A stretch of 64,000 nucleotides of DNA from Chitinophagaceae bacterium UBA2791 (GTDB lineage: Bacteria; Bacteroidota; Bacteroidia; Chitinophagales; Chitinophagaceae). Of this stretch, positions 1 to 8,509 are shown in pieces. The notes under the pieces were generated by a model, which searched no databases, was not told the DNA's origin, and worked only from the letters and a program-made list of their open reading frames with translations. The number at the start of each line of letters is the position of its first letter. Position 1 is the stretch's first letter. The DNA lies in contig DEHV01000039.1 of assembly GCA_002352105.1 (NCBI GenBank), positions 102,755-166,754 on the forward strand, in the 5' to 3' direction. The position numbers and the translations under genes were made by a program.

Positions 1-510
1 AAAATGAAGGGCATGGGACTGCATACCGGCGCGGACCTGAAAAAATTATCCGAAGCCGAACTCCGGCAACGCTTCGGTAAAATAGGAGGTTTCTTTTACA
101 GGATCGTCAGGGGGATCGATGAAAGGCCGGTCCAGCCGCATCGCGAAGCCAAATCCCTGGCTGCGGAAGACACATTTTCGCAAGACCTCACGAACGCCGA
201 AGAAATGCATGCCGAGCTGGACCGGATCACGGGACTGGTATGCGAACGATTGTCGCGGTATCAACTTCAGGGGCGGACCATCACCCTGAAGATCAAATAC
301 GCCGATTTTCGCATCATCACCAGGAGCCGGTCATTCGCCGGGCCGCAGTCTGCGCCCGAGGCCATCAGCCAGGCGGCCAAAGAACTCCTGGACTCCGCAA
401 TGCCCTTTCCGAAAGGCATACGGCTGCTGGGCATCTCTGTGTCCAATTTTGGCGAACGCAACCCGCCTCCCCTGCCGCCGGGCGCGGTTCAGCTGCTGAT
501 CGATTTCTGA
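1..510 (+). CDS. dinB: DNA polymerase IV (DinB), C-terminal part
   Basis: This is the 3' end of a Y-family translesion polymerase; the reading frame is open to the left edge, so the catalytic palm lies outside the window. The visible 169 residues begin in the thumb with a helix-hairpin-helix-like stretch (MGLHTGADLKKLSEAELRQ) followed by FGKIGGFFYRIVRGID, and end with the little-finger domain, including IRLLGISVSNF, which resembles the LLGVRLS-type motif of DinB. The frame ends in LLIDF, similar to the beta-clamp-binding tail of DinB proteins. The internal ATG at position 4 is not the real start. Family assignment is firm; the activity cannot be judged from this fragment. Confidence 0.85.
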   Translation, partial: KMKGMGLHTGADLKKLSEAELRQRFGKIGGFFYRIVRGIDERPVQPHREAKSLAAEDTFSQDLTNAEEMHAELDRITGLVCERLSRYQLQGRTITLKIKYADFRIITRSRSFAGPQSAPEAISQAAKELLDSAMPFPKGIRLLGISVSNFGERNPPPLPPGAVQLLIDF

Positions 511-819
511 TGCTCGCCGGAAGGCCGTCCCACAATCCCCGGCCGATTCAGCATCCGCTGCCATTAATATGTATCGCGCGCGCACAGGATGCTGATGATC
601 GATTAATCGTTGGCGGCCGTATTCTCTCCTTTCCCGCTAAGTTCATTGTTAAAAATTTCCCGGCAAGCGATGACGATAACGATAACTGCGGAACGATCAG
701 GGAAAACAGTACGCGTACAGCAGCGGTAGACCCGAAGCGCCGCAGGGGAAAAGCGCACAGCTCCCTCAGGAGATCGCCACGCGCTAAAAATCTGCTTCCG
801 TCCTCTCGAAAAAATACTT
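511..819. other. spacer without a recognisable gene
   Basis: Between the dinB stop and the end of the convergent hydrolase gene there are about 310 bases. An open frame runs through it on the plus strand, but it starts inside dinB in another frame and its translation resembles no family I know. I see no strong hairpin terminator, tRNA or promoter box here. Confidence 0.5.
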
Positions 820-1656
820 TTAAAACAAGCGCAACTGCACCTGAGACCTTATCAACTGCGGCCGGCGTTCTTTTTTTAAGGTATCCGCGTTTGCCGTGAT
901 CTCAAAAACAGGCGTTTCCTGGTACCGGGAAGCGACGGCCACCGGTATGCCGTCCGCATGCCGCTGAAAAAGATCCATTACCAATTGCGGATCGTTGTTC
1001 TCCCTGGACAGGTGCGAAAGGATGAGCCGGTTCATATGAGGAGGACGGTGTTCCAGGAACAGGTCCAATGCCTGCTTATTAGACAAATGCCCCATGCCTC
1101 CGCGGATCCGGTTCTTGAGATATGCCGGGTACCTTCCCTGCGCCAGCATCTCTTCATCGTAATTGGCTTCCAGGAAAGCGGCATGACACTGCCGGAAATG
1201 TCTTATCAATTCAGGGCAGACTGCCCCGATATCTGTGAATATACCCACGTTGACAACGGAGGAGCGGACCATAAAGCTATGGGGATCGCAGGCGTCATGT
1301 TGTTTGGAAAAAGCGGAAACGGAAAGTCCTCCTATCTGTACAATTTCCAGCGGTTTGAATGGAACGATCAGTTGTTCTTCTATCCGCAGCCGGCTTTGCT
1401 TCAGGGTGGTCGCGGTGATGTACACCGGCAACCGGTATTTTTTTGCCGTTACGGCGAGGCCCTGGATATGATCGCTGTGCTCATGCGAAATAAAAACCGC
1501 CCTGAGCATCGTCATGGACAGGCCCAACCGGGCCATCCTTTTTTCTATTTCCCTGCAGGAGATCCCGGCGTCGATCAGGATGCCTTCTTCATGATTGCCG
1601 ACATAATAACAATTGCCGTTGCTACCGGAATTCAATGAAGTAATGAATAAAGACAT
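820..1656 (-). CDS. MBL-fold metallo-hydrolase, YycJ/WalJ-like
   Basis: A 278-residue protein of the metallo-beta-lactamase fold. The N-terminus LFITSLNSGSNGNCYYVG and the metal-binding motif ISHEHSDHIQGL (near residue 60) are typical of the YycJ/WalJ branch, thought to be a 5'-3' exonuclease or related DNA-end processing enzyme. Further metal ligands probably lie in IFTDIGAV, EANYDEEML and LSHLSREN. I chose the ATG at 1656 because it opens directly on the conserved first strand; an in-frame TTG 18 bases upstream adds only MPIFEL. The gene stands alone, convergent with dinB and about 75 bases downstream of the Wzi-like gene on the same strand. The substrate is an inference from the family. 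Confidence 0.85.
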   Translation of the reverse strand: MSLFITSLNSGSNGNCYYVGNHEEGILIDAGISCREIEKRMARLGLSMTMLRAVFISHEHSDHIQGLAVTAKKYRLPVYITATTLKQSRLRIEEQLIVPFKPLEIVQIGGLSVSAFSKQHDACDPHSFMVRSSVVNVGIFTDIGAVCPELIRHFRQCHAAFLEANYDEEMLAQGRYPAYLKNRIRGGMGHLSNKQALDLFLEHRPPHMNRLILSHLSRENNDPQLVMDLFQRHADGIPVAVASRYQETPVFEITANADTLKKERRPQLIRSQVQLRLF

Positions 1657-1732
1657 AAGCTCAAATATCGGCAACCCTTACCTAAGCGGGATGTTTTGGG
1701 GAAATTATTTGCTTAAAAAAAAGGCCGGAGGA

Positions 1733-3421
1733 TTAATAATCGTACTCGCGCTTGAACATATTCATGCGCAACCCCAGGCTGAATACCGAAGTGTTCCTGT
1801 CCAGGGTCTTGTCTTCCGGAACTTTCCAGTTCCGGATCAAAGCGGTAGCGTCGAGGAACAGGTTCTCGAATAATTCATAGGAAACGGCAAACTGCGCGTT
1901 CAGTCCCTTTCCGTCCATTCCACTCGGTATCGTATAACCGAAATCAGACGGTCGCGCGGAATAACGTTTAAGGATATTTCCGCCAAAATTATAGGAAGCG
2001 CTATCCACTCCCTTTGCCCAGAAGATGAACTTTGCAGAGGTCGTCAGCTTCCGGCTCGGTTGAAAATGCAGTATGGCGATGCCTTCTGCGAAATTGGCGC
2101 CCAAAGGATGCGCCAACATCTGGCGGTGATGGGCGTAATTGGAGAGAGAATCGTTGGCGCCGTAAGTGAAAGGCCTGACCATGTTCATCTCCAGCTGCAG
2201 GTCGAGGTTTTCGACGCCAAACAGGTCGATCGACCTGGCGCCGAGCTGCAGCCCTACGCGGTGGTTCCAACGCCCCTTGCCGTCGGAAATATTTTTTAAG
2301 ACCAGCTGATCTATCAGGAACTGCCCGTATACCTGGTGTTTCCTGGCCAGGTTAGCCTTAAAATCGATACCGCCGATACTTTTAGCTGGCTTTTTATCGC
2401 TGAGCCCGCTCATCGGCGCAAACATGAGCGGAAATGCATAGGCGTATCCGCTCTGGTCATTCATAATGATGGACTGAAACAGGCCCAGGTTCAACCATTT
2501 TGTAGCATTCAGGCTCAAATGATGCGATGCAGCGAGCTTGCCGGTAAAAAGAAAACTTCCCTTCCAGTTCCTGCCGGAAAACCCGGGCGTCAACGCCGTA
2601 TACAAATGCTGGTACCGGAGTTTCCATATCCGCGTGTTCACTTTAAGGGACAGGTTATTGCCTGCATAATCGCTGAGAAAAAGACTGCGATAGCCGTTAC
2701 CGATAAAATTCCTGTCGTATGCCAGCTGAATATCTAAAAAATTCGGCGCGCTGAAAGAAACGCCTGCTCGGATATCATAATAGTCAAAAACATGACCGGA
2801 GTATTCGTTAAAATTCCCGGCGCCGGGAACGGCTTCATATTCCCGGACCCTGTCCAGCCCGAAAGAAGGCAGGGTTTCCAGGTTTCTCGTACCATAGGCA
2901 TAAAAGCCCAGTTTACCGCCTATCAACCCCCTTAGCGACACTCCGCCCGCATAGTGGTGCACCCGGTCGTCATTCTTCCCCTCAATAGCGTGCTGAACCT
3001 GGAATACGGGATTCAACGCAAAGAAAAACTTAGGTTGCGAGGTCTCTACAAAGTTGGCGGGATTCCTGTAAAACGTCCGCTTATTCCCCGCGATCCTGGT
3101 TACCCATTCAGCGTTGTTCCTTAGCAGGGATTGCAGGTTCTGCTGATCTGTTTTGGTGAGTTTGATAGAGGGGCTGCCGCTGGAAGAATCCTGCAAACCG
3201 GAGATGCCGACGGCCAGGCGCCTCGATATCGATTTAGCGGAATACAGGTTCAGCTCAGGATTTTGCTGCAGCATGATCTCCAGGCGCTCCAGGAATTGCA
3301 GGTGTTTATCGCCCTGCATAAAAGAATTTGACTGAGCCCCGGCTTGCAACGATGCCAGGAACAACAACAGCAGTATTCCCAGGGAATTAAACCAGCATAT
3401 TCTTACCAGGCGTTCATTCAT
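1733..3421 (-). CDS. Wzi-like capsule assembly outer-membrane barrel, copy 1
   Basis: A 562-residue predicted outer-membrane beta-barrel. It starts with a charged N-terminus, a hydrophobic signal core (LGILLLLFLASLQAGAQS) and then a helical segment KHLQFLERLEIMLQQNPELN. The rest alternates aromatic and polar residues as in a barrel, with NFIGNGYRSLFLSDYAGN as a conserved turn. Bacteroidota proteins of this architecture are annotated as Wzi-family capsule assembly proteins; Wzi holds capsule polysaccharide on the surface. The neighbouring gene is a clear paralog along the full length, and both end in REYDY. There is no capsule locus in view, so the role in capsule retention is family-based only. 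Confidence 0.7.
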   Translation of the reverse strand: MNERLVRICWFNSLGILLLLFLASLQAGAQSNSFMQGDKHLQFLERLEIMLQQNPELNLYSAKSISRRLAVGISGLQDSSSGSPSIKLTKTDQQNLQSLLRNNAEWVTRIAGNKRTFYRNPANFVETSQPKFFFALNPVFQVQHAIEGKNDDRVHHYAGGVSLRGLIGGKLGFYAYGTRNLETLPSFGLDRVREYEAVPGAGNFNEYSGHVFDYYDIRAGVSFSAPNFLDIQLAYDRNFIGNGYRSLFLSDYAGNNLSLKVNTRIWKLRYQHLYTALTPGFSGRNWKGSFLFTGKLAASHHLSLNATKWLNLGLFQSIIMNDQSGYAYAFPLMFAPMSGLSDKKPAKSIGGIDFKANLARKHQVYGQFLIDQLVLKNISDGKGRWNHRVGLQLGARSIDLFGVENLDLQLEMNMVRPFTYGANDSLSNYAHHRQMLAHPLGANFAEGIAILHFQPSRKLTTSAKFIFWAKGVDSASYNFGGNILKRYSARPSDFGYTIPSGMDGKGLNAQFAVSYELFENLFLDATALIRNWKVPEDKTLDRNTSVFSLGLRMNMFKREYDY

Positions 3422-3526
3422 AATTAGCTATTAAAAACCACGCCGCAAGTTAGCTTAAATTAAATAATATATGCGCGGGCGCCGCCCCTGCCTCTATTCA
3501 ACGCCCGTTCATCCGCGGACCGCCCG

Positions 3527-5203
3527 CTAATAATCATATTCACGTCGGCCGATATTCATCCTTAGGCCAGCCGTAAACATCCTGGTTTCCTGCAGCGGCT
3601 GCAGGTTATTTTGGGTTTTGCGTTTCCTTAGCAGGATTGCCGCATCAAAAAACAGGTTCTCCTTTATTTCATAGGCTGCCGACAACTGAAAATTGACGCC
3701 CCTGGCAATCGGTCCGCTCGGCAGGGAATACCCGTAATCGCCGGCGCTGCGGGTATTGTACAATTTAAAGATGTCTCCTCCGTAATTGGAACTGCCGGTA
3801 TCCACGCCCTGCTTCCAGGTTATCAGCCGCGCAACGGTAGCGAGTTTGGGCAGCGGTTGATAGCGAACAATGCCAACGGCTTCAATAAAATTAGCGCCGA
3901 AAGGATGCGCCAGCGCCTGGTTGTAATGACTATACCCCGAAACAGAATCATAATGCGTGTAAGAAAAAGGTCTTACCAGGTTCAATTCCGCTTGCAGGTC
4001 CAGGTTGTTTACATTAAAGAGATTAACATATTTTCCGCCCAGTTGAACGCCAAACTTATTGCCAAACCAGCCGCTGCCGCTGCGCAGTTCGCGGATGAGC
4101 AATTCATCGAACATGAGCTGTCCGTAAGCCTGGGCCTTCCTGCCGATATTGGCCTTAAAATCGAAGCCCACGATACCGTTATCGGGACTGTTATTCTGCT
4201 TCTCCGCCGTTCTCAGAAAGATAATAGGATTCAGATAACTGAAATCAAAATGGTTCTTGCGGCCGAAAACCACCGCTTCGAACAGGCCCAGGTTCAGCCA
4301 TCTTGTAGCGTTAATGCTGAGATGATGAATGCTTGCATATTTTTTATCCAGCAGTTGGTCGCGGTCGCGCACGACCTGCGGAAACAGCGGGTTCAGCTCC
4401 ATAAAAATATTCTGGTAGTTGAGCTTCCATATCCGCGTATTGATCTTCAGGAAAAGATAGCTGGAACCAAAATCGCTCAGGAATAAACTGCGATAACCGT
4501 TGCCGATAAAATTTTTATCGTAGGCAAACTGGAAATTGATGTATTGGGCCGCGTTGAATGTGATCCCTCCCCTGGCGTCGGAATAATCCGCTCCGGTCAA
4601 CTTGTATTTATAAAACCTGCCGGCCCCCGGTATGGCCCTGGTTTGCCGGGTATAATCCTGCACGAAAAGAGGGGTTCGTTCGAGGGTTTCCACCAACGAG
4701 GTATAAAAGCCCACCCGCCGGGCGATCCGCCCGCGCAACGTAACGCCCCTTGCATTCACAAAAACACGTTCGCTATTGCCGGTTTCTTTCGATAGCTGGA
4801 ACTGGACCACCGGATTCACCGCAAGGAAAAAATCCTTTTCATCGACCTGTAACAGGTTGGCCTTGTATTTATAAATGGTATTCCACAGGCTTTTTTTGCT
4901 CAGAAAGGCAGACTGGTCGCCATTGTACCATTCCGGGCTATTCATCAATAAGCTTTGCAGGTTATGCCTGTCCACGGAAGAAAGATCGGCTGTGGAATCG
5001 GCGGCAAGGGCCGCTTCTACCGTCGGCCTGCGATCATAGGGTTTGGGCGTCGACACATTCAGGTAGGGATTATCCTGCATCAGTATTTCCAGCCGGTTCA
5101 GGAACTGGGCATGTTTATGATCAAGCGGAAGATAGACCGACTGGGAATGAGCGCGCATAAAAAAAAGCAGAAAGAAAGCCGGTATCATCCATCGCCTGCG
5201 CAT
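3527..5203 (-). CDS. Wzi-like capsule assembly outer-membrane barrel, copy 2
   Basis: A 558-residue paralog of the downstream gene at 1733-3421. A signal peptide (MIPAFFLLFFMRAHSQS) is followed by KHAQFLNRLEILMQDNPYLN and then barrel strands; FIGNGYRSLFLSDFG matches copy 1 almost exactly. It ends in REYDY like its partner. The frame stays open to 5398, but only the ATG at 5203 places the signal peptide at the start, and a TATATTTG box lies 23 bases upstream of it. The two copies are 105 bases apart on the same strand and probably come from a tandem duplication followed by considerable divergence. Confidence 0.7.
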   Translation of the reverse strand: MRRRWMIPAFFLLFFMRAHSQSVYLPLDHKHAQFLNRLEILMQDNPYLNVSTPKPYDRRPTVEAALAADSTADLSSVDRHNLQSLLMNSPEWYNGDQSAFLSKKSLWNTIYKYKANLLQVDEKDFFLAVNPVVQFQLSKETGNSERVFVNARGVTLRGRIARRVGFYTSLVETLERTPLFVQDYTRQTRAIPGAGRFYKYKLTGADYSDARGGITFNAAQYINFQFAYDKNFIGNGYRSLFLSDFGSSYLFLKINTRIWKLNYQNIFMELNPLFPQVVRDRDQLLDKKYASIHHLSINATRWLNLGLFEAVVFGRKNHFDFSYLNPIIFLRTAEKQNNSPDNGIVGFDFKANIGRKAQAYGQLMFDELLIRELRSGSGWFGNKFGVQLGGKYVNLFNVNNLDLQAELNLVRPFSYTHYDSVSGYSHYNQALAHPFGANFIEAVGIVRYQPLPKLATVARLITWKQGVDTGSSNYGGDIFKLYNTRSAGDYGYSLPSGPIARGVNFQLSAAYEIKENLFFDAAILLRKRKTQNNLQPLQETRMFTAGLRMNIGRREYDY

Positions 5204-5225
5204 GCCATATCGATTTAGGAAAAAG

Positions 5226-5233
5226 CAAATATA
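5226..5233 (-). promoter_or_regulatory. -7 promoter box (TATATTTG) for Wzi-like copy 2
   Basis: On the minus strand the sequence reads TATATTTG, a perfect match to the Bacteroidota -7 consensus TAnnTTTG, ending 22 bases before the chosen ATG at 5203. I see no TTG at the usual distance upstream, so the -33 element is weak or absent. It supports the 5203 start over the longer frame. Confidence 0.5.
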
Positions 5234-5412
5234 AAAAACCGTCTTACTGTGCGTTTTGCCTGCTTTCGCCAAAATCGACTCCCCGGCTAAGTTTTTTATA
5301 ATAAATTGCATGTCTGGCATTACTAATGAATCAATTGTGCGATCGTGCGGCGGGATCTCCCGCACCGGCCCTATCCGGGATCGTTCTTGCCCAGACAACC
5401 AACAAATAATTT

Positions 5413-6873
5413 ATGCTAAGTTACCTGATAAAGAATATTACGGTCATAAATGAAGGGATATCTTCTGTAAAGGATGTCCTGATCAGCAATGGCCGTATTG
5501 AGAAAATCGCAAGCCAGATCAATACCCGGCAAGCCATCGAAGAAATAAACGGAGAAGGAAAGCATTTGTTGCCTGGCGCAATAGACGACCAGGTGCATTT
5601 CCGGGAGCCCGGGCTCACCCATAAAGCCACCATTTATTCCGAATCCAGGGCCGCAGTGGCCGGAGGCGTCACTTCTTTTATGGAGATGCCTAATACCCTG
5701 CCCCCCGTGTTCACACAGGACCTGCTGGAAGACAAATACCGGATAGCGGAAGCCTCTTCGCTGGCAAACTATTCTTTTTACATGGGCACGTCCAACGACA
5801 ATGCGGAAGAAGCGCTGGCGACCAATAAAAAGAAGAAGGATGTATGCGGGATCAAAATATTCATGGGATCCTCCACCGGCGGATTGTTGGTAGACAATTA
5901 CCTGGCGCTGGACAGGATATTCCGCGACAGCGAGGTCCTGATCGCCACGCATTGTGAAGATGAAAAGATCATTAAAGCCAATCTCGGGAACCTGAAGGCC
6001 GCCCGGCAAATGGAAAGACAGGCTCATGCGGCAGAAGATCCGGAACAGCCCCTGCTGTTTCCGCAGGATCATCCCCTGATCAGGGACGAGAACGCCTGCT
6101 TCGAATCCTCTCTGGCCGCGATACAGTTTGCCAAGAAATACAATAGCCGCCTGCATATCCTGCACATCAGCACGGAAAAAGAGCTGCAATTATTCAGCAA
6201 CCTGCTTCCCCTGGAGCAGAAAAGGATCACCGCGGAGGTATGCGTTCATCACCTGCATTTTACCAGCGACGACTATGCGACGTTGGGCAATAAGATCAAA
6301 TGCAACCCCGCGATAAAGGCGCCGCATCACCGGGAAGCCCTGTGGCAGGCCCTGCTCGACAACCGGCTGGACGTGATCGCCACCGATCATGCGCCGCATG
6401 CCTGGGCGGAAAAAGATACCATTTATGAAAAAGCCCATGCCGGCCTGCCCCTGGTGCAGCATTCCCTGCTTATGATGCTTCATTATGCGAAGATGGGAAG
6501 GATAACGGTTGAAAAAGTGGCAGAGAAGATGAGCCATGCCGTGGCCGCCTGTTTCCAGGTGGAAGACAGGGGATATATCCGCGAAGGATATTATGCCGAC
6601 CTGGTCATAGCGGACCTGAATGCCCGCACAACGGTAAGCAAAGAAAACATTTTATACAAATGCGGGTGGAGCCCGTTGGAAGAAACAGTAGCGGGTTCGG
6701 AAGTTCCGGGCTTACCCGCGAGGAAAGCTGCCGCCGATCGCCGGCAGCCGGGCCGGGAGGCTTTTAGCGCGCCCGCCGCCATAACCCATACTTTCGTAAA
6801 CGGCAGGCTGGTTTATGGAAACGGAAGATGGGATGAATCTGTTAAGGGAATGCGGTTGAGGTTCCGGAGATAG
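5413..6873 (+). CDS. pyrC: dihydroorotase
   Basis: Converts carbamoyl-aspartate to dihydroorotate, the third step of pyrimidine synthesis. The 486 residues show an amidohydrolase barrel: the metal site DDQVHFREPGLTHK (near residue 58), the probable carboxylated lysine in GIKIFMGSSTGG, the ligands IATHCEDE and LHILHIST, and the catalytic Asp in DVIATDHAPH. In most class I enzymes the first site reads HxH; here the first His is Gln, as I recall from other Bacteroidota. A low-complexity stretch (about residues 430-455, with RKAAADRRQPGREAFSAPAA) sits before the final strand THTFVNGRLVYG. pyrD lies 9 kb away on the same strand. Transcribed divergently from the Wzi-like pair. Confidence 0.93.
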   Translation: MLSYLIKNITVINEGISSVKDVLISNGRIEKIASQINTRQAIEEINGEGKHLLPGAIDDQVHFREPGLTHKATIYSESRAAVAGGVTSFMEMPNTLPPVFTQDLLEDKYRIAEASSLANYSFYMGTSNDNAEEALATNKKKKDVCGIKIFMGSSTGGLLVDNYLALDRIFRDSEVLIATHCEDEKIIKANLGNLKAARQMERQAHAAEDPEQPLLFPQDHPLIRDENACFESSLAAIQFAKKYNSRLHILHISTEKELQLFSNLLPLEQKRITAEVCVHHLHFTSDDYATLGNKIKCNPAIKAPHHREALWQALLDNRLDVIATDHAPHAWAEKDTIYEKAHAGLPLVQHSLLMMLHYAKMGRITVEKVAEKMSHAVAACFQVEDRGYIREGYYADLVIADLNARTTVSKENILYKCGWSPLEETVAGSEVPGLPARKAAADRRQPGREAFSAPAAITHTFVNGRLVYGNGRWDESVKGMRLRFRR

Positions 6874-6923
6874 GCCTTCTCTTTGATCCGGCAGGCGAAG
6901 CCAACAGCTCATCAAGCAACAAC

Positions 6924-8318
6924 ATGGAAATAGACAACACGACATACCGCGACCTCTCCATCTTTCATAGCGAAGAAGAATACTCGCTTTTCAATAAGCT
7001 CAACCTCACCCGCACCGCAGAAGGAAAGGAATGGCTGCTCCGGCTTTTCCGGGCTCCCTTCAGCGATGCGCGGCGGATCAGGGAAACCCAATCGGTTATC
7101 CGGCTGATCCTCGAAAAAATGCCGGAATGGCCCGATAGCATCTCCAACGGCACGCTCATGGTGATCGCTAAATTCTACAATAGCGGCCTGGGCGGCATCC
7201 CCTCGGGCAAAGACAGGTTTACCGCCTTTCAATACAAACTGTTTCACAACCCGGATTTTTCTCTCTTACGTTATTCGCTCACGCATTTTGCCGATTTCCT
7301 GCGGGGAATGCAGCAGCTCGTTATATTGTTCGACGCCGACGATACGCCGCAGGTATTGCAATCCCTGACCCTGCGCGCAAAGGAGTTGATCGGGAAAGGC
7401 ATTGCCGGAGATCTTGCCGCAAGAAAAAAGGAAGCGCCCTTCTCCCCGGTAGAGACCCTTCATTACGGGCGGTATCTCAGGCGCCATTTTAAAAATTCCG
7501 TATTTGAGCTGATCGATATTTTCGGCCGGATCGACGCCTGGTACGCGATGGCCGCCGCGATGAAACGGTATCAGCTGGTATTCCCCACATTAACAGATGC
7601 GGCGGCGCAGGGCGATGCAATTGTAGGGGAACAGGAAGAAAGCCCGCGGACAATGAACGCGCCCGAACCGGGAAGCCAAGGGCAGCCTTATCTGAACGCC
7701 CATTCATTGTATCATATGCTGCTGCCCGAGCCCATACCCTATGATGTGCACATGAACGCGCGATCAAATTTTATTTTTCTTACCGGCGCCAATATGGCGG
7801 GGAAAAGTACATTTATCCGGTCGGTAGGATGCGCAGTATTCATGGCTCACCTGGGAATGGGCGTGCCGGCAAAAAAAATGACCCTTTCCATCTTCGACGG
7901 GCTGCTCAGCAATATCAATGTGGCCGATAATATCGTTAAAGGGGAAAGTTATTTTTTTAACGAAGTGCAGCGGATAAAAAATACCATCCTCAAGATCAAT
8001 GATAAAAGGAAATGGCTGGTGCTGATAGACGAGCTGTTCAAGGGCACCAATGTACAGGATGCCATGAAATGTTCGTCGGCCGTAATAAAGGGGCTGATAA
8101 AGATCAGCAATTCATTGTTCATTCTTTCCACTCATCTTTACGAGATCGGAGAAGAACTCAGGGCATACCCCACCATATCCTTTAAGTATTTTGAGACGGA
8201 GGTATTGGACGACCAGCTTAAATTCAGCTATCAGCTGAAAGAAGGGATCAGCAACGACCGCCTGGGCTATATTATTTTAAAAAGGGAGAAAGTGACGGAG
8301 CTGCTGGAAAACTTATAA
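6924..8318 (+). CDS. MutS-like ATPase lacking the mismatch-recognition domain
   Basis: A 464-residue protein with the core and ATPase domains of the MutS family but no room for the N-terminal mismatch-binding domain (true MutS is near 850 residues). Walker A is TGANMAGKSTFIRSVG (about residue 287), Walker B is LVLIDELFKGTN, where classical MutS has DExGRGT, and LSTHLYEIGEEL corresponds to the family's conserved THxxEL region. An Ala/Gly/Pro-rich insertion (about residues 230-255) separates the helical clamp part from the ATPase. It begins 50 bases after pyrC, possibly in one transcript. Short MutS homologs of this type have no settled function; a role in DNA repair or recombination is inference. 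Confidence 0.8.
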   Translation: MEIDNTTYRDLSIFHSEEEYSLFNKLNLTRTAEGKEWLLRLFRAPFSDARRIRETQSVIRLILEKMPEWPDSISNGTLMVIAKFYNSGLGGIPSGKDRFTAFQYKLFHNPDFSLLRYSLTHFADFLRGMQQLVILFDADDTPQVLQSLTLRAKELIGKGIAGDLAARKKEAPFSPVETLHYGRYLRRHFKNSVFELIDIFGRIDAWYAMAAAMKRYQLVFPTLTDAAAQGDAIVGEQEESPRTMNAPEPGSQGQPYLNAHSLYHMLLPEPIPYDVHMNARSNFIFLTGANMAGKSTFIRSVGCAVFMAHLGMGVPAKKMTLSIFDGLLSNINVADNIVKGESYFFNEVQRIKNTILKINDKRKWLVLIDELFKGTNVQDAMKCSSAVIKGLIKISNSLFILSTHLYEIGEELRAYPTISFKYFETEVLDDQLKFSYQLKEGISNDRLGYIILKREKVTELLENL

Positions 8319-8509
8319 CGAAAGGGGTGAACGCAGGCCTGCCGCCTAAGGCTGGCCCGGTAAATTCATGTAATGACCCGTATAAAGAAATATGCCCATC
8401 AGCGTCCTGCCGGTTCGCCTCCGGGATACCGCCGGCGTGTAACCGAAGGAGGTTCCTGGCTGACAGGGACGCAGTTTCAAGCCTCCTGTAAACCTGTTAA
8501 TGCGCATTT

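Noticed and set aside
240..899. A 219-codon open frame on the plus strand overlapping dinB and the spacer after it
   Set aside because: It lies in another frame of dinB, then runs through non-coding DNA into the opposite hydrolase gene; its translation is rich in Arg, His and Pro with no recognisable domain.
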